A DNA stretch of 33,661 nt from Hyphomicrobiales bacterium (GCA_900468065.1 UBTA01000015.1:1-33661); one strand, 5' to 3'; positions 16,582-25,500 are shown, counted from the first letter of the stretch. The notes: generated by a model from the sequence alone, not told the origin. A program made the numbers and translations.

Positions 16582-17505
16582 ATGGACTCGATAGTCTCAA
16601 AACCAAGCCCCACCGAACCGGGCATTCTCGCCTTCCACAAACGCTGCCAGGATTTCTATCCGGCCGATGCGGTCGATGCGTCGATCCAGCAGCAGCGGGC
16701 GTGGTATGACGCGCTGTGCGCCGAGTTTGATGCGCCATCGCCGGAAGGGCTGACCCGGCGCAATGAGATTGCGGGCGGAAGGGTTTCCGTTCGCCGGTAC
16801 CGGCCTATCGAGATCGCCACGCAAACACGGATTTTCTACATTCACGGCGGCGGTTTCGTTGTCGGATCGCTTGATAGCCATGATGCCATCTGCGCCGAGA
16901 TTGCGCATGCGGCAAAGGCGGAACTGGTGTCCATCGATTACCGGCTGGCACCCGAGCATGTTTGGCCGGCGGCGTTTGACGATTGTTTTGAGGTGCTGCA
17001 ATGGCTGCTTGCCGATGGCCGGCCGCTGGTGGTTGCGGGTGACAGCGCTGGTGGGAATCTTGCCGCGGGCATGGTGCTGAAGGCCAAGGCAAAGGCAATC
17101 GGCGGCATCGTCGGGCAAGTGCTGATCTATCCGGGGCTCGGTGGCGATCTTGTCTCAGGTTCCTATGTCGAAATGGCAGAGGCGCCGGGCCTGACGACGG
17201 CCGATGTGGCCTATTATCGTGACGTCCTGAAGGCGCCGGCAGATAATGCCTTTACCCACCCCTTGAAGGCAGCCGATTTTTCCGGGCTGCCGCCCGCCTA
17301 TGTCACCGCGGCGCATTTCGATCCGCTGCGCGATGATGCCGCTCTTTATGCGCAGCGGCTGATCGCTGCGGGCGTCAACGTCACCTACCGTGAAGAACCG
17401 CAGATGATCCATGCGTGGCTGCGCGCCCGTCATATGAGTGAGGGCGCGCGGGAGGGCTTTGGGCGGCTGTGCCGTGGTGTCAGCGATCTCGTCGGAACGC
17501 TCTGA
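16582..17505 (+). CDS. Alpha/beta hydrolase, hormone-sensitive-lipase family esterase
   Basis: A 307-residue cytoplasmic esterase-type hydrolase. The oxyanion-hole motif HGGGF is at residues 88-92, the nucleophile Ser155 in GDSAGG, and the acid and histidine candidates are in HFDPLRDDA and MIHAWLR. SIDYRLAPEH is characteristic of the family. I prefer ATG 16582 (CAGGAAA upstream) over ATG 16567, which has no ribosome site. It diverges from the LysR gene across 168 bp that contain a loose inverted repeat TGACACT/AGTGTCA (16469-16499). It ends back to back with msrA (TGA directly against TCA). The substrate is unknown. Confidence 0.85.
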   Translation: MDSIVSKPSPTEPGILAFHKRCQDFYPADAVDASIQQQRAWYDALCAEFDAPSPEGLTRRNEIAGGRVSVRRYRPIEIATQTRIFYIHGGGFVVGSLDSHDAICAEIAHAAKAELVSIDYRLAPEHVWPAAFDDCFEVLQWLLADGRPLVVAGDSAGGNLAAGMVLKAKAKAIGGIVGQVLIYPGLGGDLVSGSYVEMAEAPGLTTADVAYYRDVLKAPADNAFTHPLKAADFSGLPPAYVTAAHFDPLRDDAALYAQRLIAAGVNVTYREEPQMIHAWLRARHMSEGAREGFGRLCRGVSDLVGTL

Positions 17506-18249
17506 TCAGCCCTTGGCTTTCAGAACAAGAACCGGAGTGGCACTGAACTCCGTCGGGAACAGCGCCTTGAGGTTCTCGATCTTCGGCATGTCGTTGTAGA
17601 CGATGTAGGGATAGGTCGGGTTGAGCGTCAGGAAATCCTGGTGGTATTCCTCGGCTGGGTAGAAGGCGGTAATGTCGGACACTTTGGTGACGACCGGTTC
17701 GCCATAGACCTTTGCCTTGTCGAGCTGGGCGATATAGCTGTCAGCGACCTTCTTCTGCTCGCTGTTTGTCGCGAAGATTTCCGAGCGGTATTGCGTGCCG
17801 TGGTCTGGGCCTTGATAGTTCAGTTGCGTCGGGTTATGCGCCACGGAGAAATAGATCTGCAGCAACTGGCCATACGTGACCATCTTCGGATTATAGGTGA
17901 CTTCGACGGCCTCGGCATGGCCGGTGTCCCCGCCGCTGACGGTTTCGTAAACGGCGGTGTCCTTGGCGCCGCCGGAATAGCCGGAAACGGCATTCTTGAC
18001 GCCCTTCACATGCTGGAACACGCCCTGCACACCCCAGAAGCAGCCGCCGGCGAACACGGCCTTTTCCGTGGTGGCCGTCGCTGCCTCATCGATGGCTGGT
18101 GGCGGAATGACCACGGCCTCTTCGGCTGCCTTGCTGAAAGTCGAGGACATTGCCAACAGGCAGCCGGCGACGGCCGTCACGCCGGCAAACCCGAAAGCGA
18201 GCGGTCGTCTGGTCGCTTTTGAAAGCGTGTCTTTTCCAAGCTGTGGCAT
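17506..18249 (-). CDS. msrA: Exported peptide methionine sulfoxide reductase A
   Basis: 247 residues. The MsrA nucleophile is Cys70 in GGCFWG, with family motifs GYSGG, HAEAVEV and YRSEIF. It repairs methionine-S-sulfoxide in proteins. The N-terminus carries RRPLAFGFAGVTAVAGCLLAM, a basic-hydrophobic export signal with VAGC resembling a lipobox; about 60 residues precede the catalytic domain, so the enzyme probably works in the periplasm or on the membrane. Apart from Cys30 in the signal there is no second cysteine, so this is a one-Cys MsrA that needs an external reductant. ATG 18249 follows AAGGAG with good spacing. Confidence 0.9.
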   Translation of the reverse strand: MPQLGKDTLSKATRRPLAFGFAGVTAVAGCLLAMSSTFSKAAEEAVVIPPPAIDEAATATTEKAVFAGGCFWGVQGVFQHVKGVKNAVSGYSGGAKDTAVYETVSGGDTGHAEAVEVTYNPKMVTYGQLLQIYFSVAHNPTQLNYQGPDHGTQYRSEIFATNSEQKKVADSYIAQLDKAKVYGEPVVTKVSDITAFYPAEEYHQDFLTLNPTYPYIVYNDMPKIENLKALFPTEFSATPVLVLKAKG

Positions 18250-18453
18250 GCTCGTGCTCCTTCGATGACTTTTAATAGGGCAAGGCACCCGGCGGACGGC
18301 GACGGCGATATGCGGCCTTGCTTTATGAGCAAACTGTGGCCAACAGAAGCTGGCTGGTCAAATCGCAAATGCGTGCGTAACGCCAATGTGACAGGCTATA
18401 GATGCGGATACACATCCATGTGATCCAGCAGGGAGTGGGGCAGGGAGACACAC

Positions 18454-18858
18454 ATGAGTGGCACCACCGATCTCGAAACGCTCTTGCGCGAGATGCGTCC
18501 GGATCTGCGTCCGGGTGACTATGTCTATTGCAGCGTACCGGTTGATGAGACCGGATGGCTTTCCCTGAAGCCGCTGGGCTTCTTTCGGGAGGACGAGGGC
18601 CGGACGCTGATTGTCGAAAAGATGGAAGCCGACAAGGCCGGATTAACCTATGGCCCAGTGATGCGCTGTATCACGCTGACGGTTCATTCCGCCCTGGAGG
18701 CCGTGGGGCTGACGGCGGCGGTTGCGGTGGCGCTGACGCGGCATGGCATCAGCGCCAATGTGGTCGCGGCCTATCACCACGACCACATTTTCGTGCCTGC
18801 GGATGATGCGGAACGGGCGCTTGCGGCCCTGGCAGAGGCCACTCCCGTTCTCACATGA
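18454..18858 (+). CDS. ACT-domain protein
   Basis: 134 residues, apparently two ACT-like halves: RPGDYVYCSVPVDE...LGFFREDEG and then MRCITLTVHSALEAVGLTAAVAVALTRHGISANVVAAYHHDHIFVPADDAERAL, the latter typical of the small stand-alone ACT proteins (DUF2241-like). Such domains usually bind amino acids and act as sensors. ATG 18454 follows AGGGAGA. An imperfect inverted repeat, GGATACACAT/ATGTGATCC, lies at 18406-18426 just before the ribosome site. The last 8 nt overlap the 3' end of the opposing CocE-like gene. Confidence 0.82.
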   Translation: MSGTTDLETLLREMRPDLRPGDYVYCSVPVDETGWLSLKPLGFFREDEGRTLIVEKMEADKAGLTYGPVMRCITLTVHSALEAVGLTAAVAVALTRHGISANVVAAYHHDHIFVPADDAERALAALAEATPVLT

Positions 18859-20872
18859 AGTCGCGTGGCACGCGCGTCTCTTCGAACGTTTTTTCGAAGA
18901 TCTGCGTCTCCCCTTCGAAGGCGCTCACGGACGCCGAGGTGAGCCATTCGGTTGCCGTGCACGCGATGCGCGACACAGACACGGTCTTGACCGACCAGTT
19001 TTCACGGCTGGCGATGCAGGTCCAGGTCGAAACACCCGTCATCGATAGCGGATCGTCAGCGGCGATCGTCCAGGTTTCGTCACGGATATCCTGCGTGGCA
19101 AGGCCGGTATCGGGATGCTCGGTCAGGCCGCCATCCTCATAGATATGGTAACGCGTCTGGCCTGCCGTCATATCACGCTCGACCCGGCGGCTGGTGCTGC
19201 CGGAGGTGTGCTCGATATATTTCGGCAGCGGATCGGGATTGGCGGGCTCCGGCATGGTGATGACCCGATGATCGCCAAGCTTGGGCAGGGCGAGGCCCAG
19301 CGAGGCGAGATCCAACGTCAGGCCGGGATCGGACGGGGCGGGCAGGATCATCGGCCAGTAGGCGGTCGAGAGTGACAGCCGGATGCGATGGCCGGCGCCA
19401 AACCGGTAGCCGCAGGCGTCGAGGACCAGTTGAACCCTGGTCTTCTTGCCATGCTCCAACGGCTTGGGTTCGGCATTGCCGTCGCGGTGGGCAAGGTTGA
19501 GCACGCCGAAGGTGACGCGCGTGGCGCTGCCATCCGGGTGGATATCGACGACGCGGGCAACAAGATTGGCCCAATCGGCGTCGCAGGAAAGCTCGACCGT
19601 CAGCACCGGCTGGCCGAGATAATCGAGGGGCTCCGTCAGCGGCGCTGTGTCAAACGTTAGCGAACCGGCATCGTCGATGCGCTGATCGCCGGCCATTTCA
19701 GCGTCGGGTTTCAGGGTGAACCATTCGCCGGACGCCGTGCCGGTGTCGAGCGGCGATTTCAGGTAGATGTTGTGATCGTGGGCGCCGGCAATCGGCATGC
19801 CCTCGTTGAGACTGCCGAACTGGTCGATATAGAAGGTCTGCATTTCAGGGGGACGCCATTCGTCCTTGGCCACCCAGAAACCGGGATCGGCATTGCGGCG
19901 CAGGGCAGGCTTCGGGCCGTCGAGGATGAAGGCCCGCATCTGTGGCAGTGCCTCGACGCCGGTCTCTTCATCGCGCAGCCAGTGGTTCCACCAAGCGAGC
20001 GCCTCGCCATGAAAATCGGCGCGCGGTTTTGGCCAGGCGAAATGCGGATATTTGTGTACCCATGGACCGATCAGGGCCTTCACCTTGCCGCCCAGGCCTT
20101 CGGCTGCCTTCATCGGCGTGTTGCGGTAGCCGTCGGCCCAGCCGGCGATAACCATGGCGGGAACCGGAAAGCCTTCGAAATCCTCGCAGATCGAGCCATG
20201 TTCCCAGAAGGCGTCGCGGCGCTGGTGCTGGAGCCATTCCTCCATGAAATAGGGCTCGTTTTCCAGCCGTTCCAGCCACATGTCCTTCCATTTTTCACCC
20301 ACCAGAGCCGGATCGGGCGAGCGCGACTGGTAGGCAAGCATGGTTGCAGCCCAGGAGAGCTGTGCGGACAGATGCGTGCCGTTCTTGTAGTGGATGTCGT
20401 CATTGTAGCGATCGACGGTGGAGGCGATGGAGATCACCGCTTTCAGCGCCGGGGGCTTGAGGGCCGCGACCTGCAGGCAGTTGAAGCCGCCCCAGGAAAT
20501 GCCCATCATGCCAACATTGCCGTTCGACCAGGGCTGGGCGGCGATCCAGGCGATCAGCTCGCAACCGTCCGCGAGTTCGCGCGGCGTGTATTCGCCGTCG
20601 ATGACGCCGTCGCTTTCGCCGGAGCCGCGGATATCGACACGCACACCGGCAATGCCGGCGGCCGCAAAGACCGGATAGGTGGACTCGTCACGGGCATTGG
20701 TTCCGCCGCGCTTGCGATAGGGCAGGTATTCGAGTACCGCCGGAACGGGGCTGGCGTCGGCGCCATCCGGCATCCAGATGCGGGCGGAAAGCCGGGTGCC
20801 GTCGGCGAGAATGATCCACTCGTTCTCGATCAGGGTAAAGCTGCGTTTCGACATGCTATCCATCTTCGTCAT
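18851..20872 (-). CDS. CocE/NonD-family serine hydrolase
   Basis: 673 residues in the family of cocaine esterase, alpha-amino-acid ester hydrolases and X-Pro dipeptidyl peptidases. The N-terminal alpha/beta-hydrolase domain has a catalytic triad readable as Ser126 (GISWGG), Asp247 (GWADGYRN) and His273 (GPWVHKYP). A C-terminal jelly-roll domain (X-Pro-type, from about residue 340) follows. No signal peptide is visible, so it should act in the cytoplasm. It starts 8 nt after the stop of the binding-protein gene, so transport and hydrolysis of the same compound are probably coupled. It is expected to cleave an ester or amide bond; the substrate is not known. The starts at codons 4 or 7 are also possible. 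Confidence 0.87.
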   Translation of the reverse strand: MTKMDSMSKRSFTLIENEWIILADGTRLSARIWMPDGADASPVPAVLEYLPYRKRGGTNARDESTYPVFAAAGIAGVRVDIRGSGESDGVIDGEYTPRELADGCELIAWIAAQPWSNGNVGMMGISWGGFNCLQVAALKPPALKAVISIASTVDRYNDDIHYKNGTHLSAQLSWAATMLAYQSRSPDPALVGEKWKDMWLERLENEPYFMEEWLQHQRRDAFWEHGSICEDFEGFPVPAMVIAGWADGYRNTPMKAAEGLGGKVKALIGPWVHKYPHFAWPKPRADFHGEALAWWNHWLRDEETGVEALPQMRAFILDGPKPALRRNADPGFWVAKDEWRPPEMQTFYIDQFGSLNEGMPIAGAHDHNIYLKSPLDTGTASGEWFTLKPDAEMAGDQRIDDAGSLTFDTAPLTEPLDYLGQPVLTVELSCDADWANLVARVVDIHPDGSATRVTFGVLNLAHRDGNAEPKPLEHGKKTRVQLVLDACGYRFGAGHRIRLSLSTAYWPMILPAPSDPGLTLDLASLGLALPKLGDHRVITMPEPANPDPLPKYIEHTSGSTSRRVERDMTAGQTRYHIYEDGGLTEHPDTGLATQDIRDETWTIAADDPLSMTGVSTWTCIASRENWSVKTVSVSRIACTATEWLTSASVSAFEGETQIFEKTFEETRVPRDFM

Positions 20873-20880
20873 TCCGCGTT

Positions 20881-22470
20881 TCAGTTGTCGAACCAGACGC
20901 GGCTTGCCACATAGCCGTTGGAAAGGTCGTTGCCGATATCGTGAACGAAGCCCTTCAGCGATGTGGACGCGGCGTTCACATAGTCGTTGAAAACAGGCAG
21001 GATGAGGCCGCCTTCATCCCGGACCGTCAGCGCCATGGTGCGGTAGAGGTCCTTGCGCTTGATTTCGTCGAGTTCGGAGCGTGCCTGCAGCAGAAGCTTG
21101 TCGAAATCCGGCCGCTTGAAGCGGGTGTCGTTCCATTCGGCGGTCGAGAGGTAGGATGTCGAGTAGCGCGAATCCTGCGTCGGGCGTCCGCCCCAGTAGG
21201 AGGCGCAGAACGGCTGGACGTTCCAGACATTGGTCCAGTAGCCGTCCTCGGGCTCGCGCTGGACTTCGATCTGAATGCCGGCCTTTTTCGCGCTTTCCTG
21301 AAACAGCACGGCGGCATCGACAGCACCGGCAAAGGCGGCGTCCGAGGTGCGCAGCGGTATCGGCCGGTCGTGGCCGGATTTCTTGTAGTGAAATGCCGCC
21401 TTTTCCGGATCGTAAGTGCGCTGTTCGATACCTTCGGGCGCCAGCGCATAGTTTTCGTTGACCGGATAGTCGTTGCCGATCTTGCCGTAGCCGCCGAGGA
21501 TGCGGTCGAGAATGGCCTGGCGGTCGATGGCGTATTTCAGCGCCAGACGCAGGTCGTTATTGTCGAACGGCGCGGTGTCGCAGTGCATCAGGAAACTGTA
21601 GAAGCCCTTGCCTGCGGTTTTCAGGATCTCGACCTTCGGCGCGCGCTTCAGCATCGGAACGGTCTTCGGATCGATATTGTTGATGAAATGAACCTGGCCG
21701 GAAGCAAGTGCCGCGACCCGTGCCGTGTTGTCGTTCATCACGATGATCTCGACACTATCCACGAAACCACGATCCGAGCGCCAATCGGCGGCGTTCTTTT
21801 CGAAGGTCGCGCGCAGGCCGGCTTCATAGCTTGCAAGCTTGTAGGGGCCGGTGCCGATTGTCGAGGTGGGATTGCTGACACCGCCGCCCGACTGGATGAT
21901 CAGATGGTAGTCGGTGAGGATCAGCGGCAGGTCGGCATTGCCTTCGGTCAGCGTCAGGACGAGTTCGCCGCCCTTGTCCTCTATCGTTTTGATCGAGCGC
22001 ATTAGGCCGAGCGCGCCGGACTTGGAGCCTTCGTCAGCATGACGCTTCAGGGTGGCAATGACATCGGCCATGGTCAGCGGGCTGCCATCGTGGAACGTCA
22101 CGCCGCTGCGCAGCTTGAATGTCCAGACCGATGCGTCGGGCGAGGGAGTCCACGACTCGGCAAGGGAAGGTAGCGCTGCGCCTGTCGCCGGATCGGATTC
22201 AACCAGTGTATCGCCCCAGAGATGGCCGATGGTGAAGAGGACCGAGCCGCTATAGGTGGCTGGATCGAGCGAATCGGTGGTGGCGCCGCCCTTGAGGCCG
22301 AGCTTGAGGTGACCGCCGCGCTTGGGCTCTTCGGCGCGCGCCTTGCTGGGGATGAATGTGCCGGAGAAACCGGCTGCGAGACCGAGTGCCACGGTGCCGC
22401 CGAGGAAGGTCCGGCGATTGACCTCGGTGGTTGCAATCATGCTGTCGGGCTTCTGGGTGAAATCACGCAT
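20881..22470 (-). CDS. Peptide-type ABC solute-binding protein (paralogue 1)
   Basis: A 529-residue family 5 extracytoplasmic binding protein (DppA/OppA fold). It has a twin-arginine signal (NRRTFLGG followed by a hydrophobic stretch) ending near KARAEE. The body is very close to the protein encoded at 27423-29012: both are 529 residues, and long stretches such as FVDSVEIIVMND, MHC-TAPFDNNDLRLALKYA, AAFHYKKSGHD and DGYWTNVWNVQPF are shared. By eye they are about two-thirds identical. ATG 22470 follows AAAGGGAACA. It is cotranscribed with the CocE-like hydrolase and has no permease of its own, so it probably feeds the transporter at 23851-27423. Confidence 0.9.
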   Translation of the reverse strand: MRDFTQKPDSMIATTEVNRRTFLGGTVALGLAAGFSGTFIPSKARAEEPKRGGHLKLGLKGGATTDSLDPATYSGSVLFTIGHLWGDTLVESDPATGAALPSLAESWTPSPDASVWTFKLRSGVTFHDGSPLTMADVIATLKRHADEGSKSGALGLMRSIKTIEDKGGELVLTLTEGNADLPLILTDYHLIIQSGGGVSNPTSTIGTGPYKLASYEAGLRATFEKNAADWRSDRGFVDSVEIIVMNDNTARVAALASGQVHFINNIDPKTVPMLKRAPKVEILKTAGKGFYSFLMHCDTAPFDNNDLRLALKYAIDRQAILDRILGGYGKIGNDYPVNENYALAPEGIEQRTYDPEKAAFHYKKSGHDRPIPLRTSDAAFAGAVDAAVLFQESAKKAGIQIEVQREPEDGYWTNVWNVQPFCASYWGGRPTQDSRYSTSYLSTAEWNDTRFKRPDFDKLLLQARSELDEIKRKDLYRTMALTVRDEGGLILPVFNDYVNAASTSLKGFVHDIGNDLSNGYVASRVWFDN

Positions 22471-22536
22471 TCGCTGTTCCCTTTATCGCTGTTTTTCGTC
22501 AGGAAACGTAGCGGTAAAAGCGATGGGCACAATTTC

Positions 22537-22569
22537 GCGACTTGACGCTTGTTTACGCGACTTTACGCT
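22537..22569. promoter_or_regulatory. Tandem direct repeats, candidate operator for the HTH regulator
   Basis: GCGACTTGACGCT (22537-22549) and GCGACTTTACGCT (22557-22569) differ at one base and are exactly 20 bp apart, about two helical turns. They lie in the 125-bp divergent region between paralogue 1 and the regulator, and overlap a possible promoter: TTGACG at 22542-22547, then 17 bp, then a weak -10 region near 22565-22573. Autoregulation and control of the binding protein-hydrolase operon are inferred. Confidence 0.5.
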
Positions 22570-22595
22570 ATGGTAAATTGCGAAGGGAACTGTCC

Positions 22596-23390
22596 GTGTC
22601 CGATGTCGATGCTTTTACCGAAAATCTGCGCTTTGCCTGCGCTACGCGGCCGTCGATTTCGCAAATTTGCCGGGAAATCGGTGTCAATCGCCAGCAATTC
22701 AACCGCTATATTTCCGGCGAGGCCCGGCCGTCGGCGCACAATCTTTCCCGTATTGCTGCGTTCTTCGGAGTAGGTGCCCAGGATTTTTCCCTTACCGCGC
22801 CCGTCTTCCAGACACGCATGACGCGCCCGGATCAGCGCAGGGTGGATGGCGGACTGCTGCTGGAGGGGCTTCCGGGCGATCTGCCCTCGCTTCGCCGGCA
22901 TCTGGGCTACTTCCAGACCTACCATCTTTCGCCGTCATGGCCTGGGCTTATCGTCTGCTCCTGCGCCCGGCTCCTGGAGGAACACGGCTCCGTTCACGTC
23001 AAATCGATCGAGCGCATCCGCGATGCGGTCCATGAAATCCGGCAATACTCGAAATATGTCGGGCTTGCGGCTTTCCTGAGAAACCGTATTTTTATTACAG
23101 AACGTAGCGTCAGCCGCCAGCCGATGATGTCGCAGACGATCCTGATCCCGTTCGAGGTGCACCAGCGGGTCTATCTGCGCGGCGTCACGATGGGGGTTTC
23201 GTGGCGCAAGGAAAACCTGCCTTACGCCTCGCGGGTCATCTGGCGTCATCTCGGTATCAATCCCGACAAGCGCCAGGTTCTATCGCGCTGCGGCGTGTTG
23301 CCGGAAAACTCGCGGCAATTGCCGGCAACTGTACGTGACTATCTCGAAGGACCGTCGTCCGGCATTCTGTCCGTGCCGGAAAATTTCTGA
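22596..23390 (+). CDS. XRE-like helix-turn-helix regulator with unknown C-terminal domain
   Basis: 264 residues. The N-terminal HTH is at about residues 18-55 (SISQICREIGVNRQQFNRYISGEARPSAHNLSRIAAFFGV), in the Cro/C1 style. The remaining 200 residues match no domain I can name. They contain GYFQTYHLSPSWPGLIVCSCARLLEEHG and SRQPMMSQTILIPFEVHQRVYLRGVTMGVSW, which reads as a beta-rich ligand-sensing domain. The GTG start at 22596 is chosen because GAAGGGAAC sits 7 nt upstream; the frame extends to 22542 but that part overlaps the direct repeats. It probably controls the divergent binding protein and hydrolase genes. Confidence 0.8.
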   Translation: MSDVDAFTENLRFACATRPSISQICREIGVNRQQFNRYISGEARPSAHNLSRIAAFFGVGAQDFSLTAPVFQTRMTRPDQRRVDGGLLLEGLPGDLPSLRRHLGYFQTYHLSPSWPGLIVCSCARLLEEHGSVHVKSIERIRDAVHEIRQYSKYVGLAAFLRNRIFITERSVSRQPMMSQTILIPFEVHQRVYLRGVTMGVSWRKENLPYASRVIWRHLGINPDKRQVLSRCGVLPENSRQLPATVRDYLEGPSSGILSVPENF

Positions 23391-23457
23391 GCGGATCGTC
23401 GCACTGTTGGCCGTTTCGTCATAGGATTTGAGCGGCGCAAGGAGGGAGGATGTTGTG

Positions 23458-23799
23458 ATGTCGAAGGTTGTCGTTGCTGGATGGATGCTGATCGGTCTTT
23501 CCGTCCTACCGGTCGCTGCCGAAGATACATCCTCTTCGCCACTTGCCGGTTGCGCGTTGTCCGGCGCCTCCAGCGTCTTCATCGGCGGCGCGCCGGCGCT
23601 GAGGTTGTCGGATGTCGTCAATTGCCCGGCCGATCTCTACGAAATCGTTCCGGGCATCATGATCGAGGGGCAGCCGCTGGTCCGGGTGCGTTCCGGATCG
23701 TCAAAAAAGGCCGATTGCGCCACCAAGGGCGAAACGACGGTGACGGCAAACGGCCAGCCGATGCAGCGGCTGGGTGATGTGAACTGCACCAGCAAGTGA
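23458..23799 (+). CDS. Secreted PAAR-like mini-protein
   Basis: 113 residues with a clear Sec signal (MSKVVVAGWMLIGLSVLPVAA, cleavage before EDT). The mature 92 residues contain three similar short segments: VFIGGAPALRLSD, IMIEGQPLVRV and TVTANGQPMQRLGD. This Gly-x-Pro-x-x-Arg pattern recalls PAAR repeats of type VI spike tips. Four cysteines (32, 56, 87, 110) are placed so that two follow the Asp of a repeat (DVVNC, GDVNC). They could form disulfides in the periplasm. AAGGAGGGAGG precedes the start. No type VI genes are nearby. The family call comes from the motif pattern only; the function is unknown. Confidence 0.6.
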   Translation: MSKVVVAGWMLIGLSVLPVAAEDTSSSPLAGCALSGASSVFIGGAPALRLSDVVNCPADLYEIVPGIMIEGQPLVRVRSGSSKKADCATKGETTVTANGQPMQRLGDVNCTSK

Positions 23800-23806
23800 T
23801 GGTAGT

Positions 23807-23836
23807 CCTTCCCTTCGAGGCAGCGTGAAGGGAAGG
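23807..23836. terminator. Hairpin between convergent genes, probable terminator
   Basis: A perfect 10-bp stem (23807-23816 with 23827-23836) encloses a 10-nt loop. It sits 7 nt after the PAAR-like stop and 14 nt before the 3' end of the opposing ATPase gene. The T-run is weak in both directions, so terminator function is probable rather than certain. Confidence 0.55.
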
Positions 23837-23850
23837 CCATTTGCGTCTGA

Positions 23851-25500
23851 TCAGTTTCCGGCGCTTTCCATTCGGCGGGTGGTCAGGACCTTTTCCAGCC
23901 AGCCGATTTCCATCTCCGGAACCGACTTCAGCAGCAGGTCGGTATAGTCATCGAACGGTGGCGAGAGCACTTTCGACTTTGCCCCGAAGCGCACCAGCTT
24001 GCCGCGATGCATGACGGCGACAGAGTCGGCGATAGCGCGGACGATGGCGATGTCGTGGGTGATAAAGACATAGGAAACAGCGGTTTCCTCCTGAAGCCTC
24101 AGAAGCAGATTCAAGATGCCTTCGGCCACCAGCGGGTCGAGCGCCGAGGTCGGCTCGTCGCAGAGAATCAGTTCCGGCTTGGCCGCCAGCGCCCTTGCGA
24201 TCGCAACGCGCTGCTTCTGGCCGCCCGACAGTTCGGCCGGATAACGGTCAAGGAAACGGTCGCCCATCTCGATCTGGTCGAGCAGCTGTTTCACCCGCTC
24301 CGTCTTCTTCGCCCCATGCAGGCCGTAGTAGAAGGAGATCGGACGGCCGATGATGTCACGCACTGTCTGGCGCGGGTTCATCGCCGTGTCGGCCATCTGG
24401 TAGATCATCTGCACCCGGCGAAGCTCTTCCTTGCTGCGTCCGCTGAGCGCCTTCGGCAGCACCTTGCCGTCAAAGGTAATCGTGCCTTCGGAGGGCGGCA
24501 GGAGGCCGGTGATGACACGGGCGAGCGTCGATTTTCCGGAACCGCTTTCGCCGACGATCGCCAGCGTCTGGCCCTTGGGCAGGTGCATGGAAACGTCGTG
24601 CAGCACCTTGAAGCCATTGGCGTAGCCGGCGCTCACATGCTCGATCTTCAGGAGCGTGTTGCTCTGGTCACGGGCTTCCTCGCGCTTGGTCTGGCGGACG
24701 CTGACGAGGGCGCGGGTGTAATCCTCGTTGGGAGCCTCGATGATCTGCTTGGTCGTTCCGTATTCGATGGTCTTGCCATGGCGCAGCACCATGATGTCAT
24801 CGGAAATCTGGGCGACGACGGCGAGATCATGGGTAATGTAGAGGGCGGCCGTATGGGTCTCCTCGATCGCGTGCTTGATCGCGGCCAGAACATCGATCTG
24901 GGTTGTGACGTCGAGCGCCGTGGTCGGCTCGTCGAAGACGATGAGTTCGGGATTGGGGCAAAGCGCCATGGCGGTCATGGCGCGTTGCAGCTGGCCGCCG
25001 GAGACCTGATGCGGATAGCGGTCGCCGAACGTTTCCGGATTGGGCAGGCCGAGCACCTGAAACAGATACAAGGCCCGTTTTTCCGCCTCCGGCCGAGTCA
25101 TGATCTTGTGGCGCAGGGCCGCCTCGATCACCTGTTCGCCGAGCTTGTGAGCCGGATTGAAGGCGGCCGCCGCCGACTGCGCGACATAGCAGACCTTGCA
25201 GCCGCGGATGGTGCGCACACCGTCACGGCCAAGCGTGAGGATATCCTTGCCGTTGAGCAGGACCTGACCGCCGGTGATCGCGGCACCGCCGCGGCCATAG
25301 GCAAGGGCCGAGAGGCCGATGGTGGACTTGCCCGCACCGCTTTCGCCGATCAGGCCGAGCACCTTGCCCTTCTGGACATTGAAGGAGACGTTTTCGACCA
25401 GGGTCACGGTTTTGGGCGGCTCGCCCGGTGGATAGCTTGTCGCTTCGATCTTCAGATTCTTGACAGACAGTAGACCGTTCTTAGGCAAAGATTCAGGCAT
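23851..25500 (-). CDS. Fused dual-domain peptide-type ABC ATPase (DppD-DppF fusion)
   Basis: 549 residues with two complete nucleotide-binding domains in one chain. Domain 1 has Walker A GESGAGKS (52-59), signature VSGGQLQR and Walker B LIVFDEP. Domain 2 has Walker A GESGSGKS (about 320), signature LSGGQKQR and Walker B LILCDEP, with ITHD switch motifs in both. It powers oligopeptide/nickel-type importers, where the two ATPases are often separate. The second-domain Q-loop region reads IYQMADTAMNP instead of the more usual FQDPYSSLNP. It overlaps the permease stop by 8 nt and is the last gene of the operon. Confidence 0.92.
   Translation of the reverse strand: MPESLPKNGLLSVKNLKIEATSYPPGEPPKTVTLVENVSFNVQKGKVLGLIGESGAGKSTIGLSALAYGRGGAAITGGQVLLNGKDILTLGRDGVRTIRGCKVCYVAQSAAAAFNPAHKLGEQVIEAALRHKIMTRPEAEKRALYLFQVLGLPNPETFGDRYPHQVSGGQLQRAMTAMALCPNPELIVFDEPTTALDVTTQIDVLAAIKHAIEETHTAALYITHDLAVVAQISDDIMVLRHGKTIEYGTTKQIIEAPNEDYTRALVSVRQTKREEARDQSNTLLKIEHVSAGYANGFKVLHDVSMHLPKGQTLAIVGESGSGKSTLARVITGLLPPSEGTITFDGKVLPKALSGRSKEELRRVQMIYQMADTAMNPRQTVRDIIGRPISFYYGLHGAKKTERVKQLLDQIEMGDRFLDRYPAELSGGQKQRVAIARALAAKPELILCDEPTSALDPLVAEGILNLLLRLQEETAVSYVFITHDIAIVRAIADSVAVMHRGKLVRFGAKSKVLSPPFDDYTDLLLKSVPEMEIGWLEKVLTTRRMESAGN

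Noticed and set aside
23458..23799. Type VI secretion spike component
   Set aside because: No VgrG, Hcp or effector genes nearby, and the protein has a cleavable signal peptide, which does not fit a cytoplasmic spike tip.
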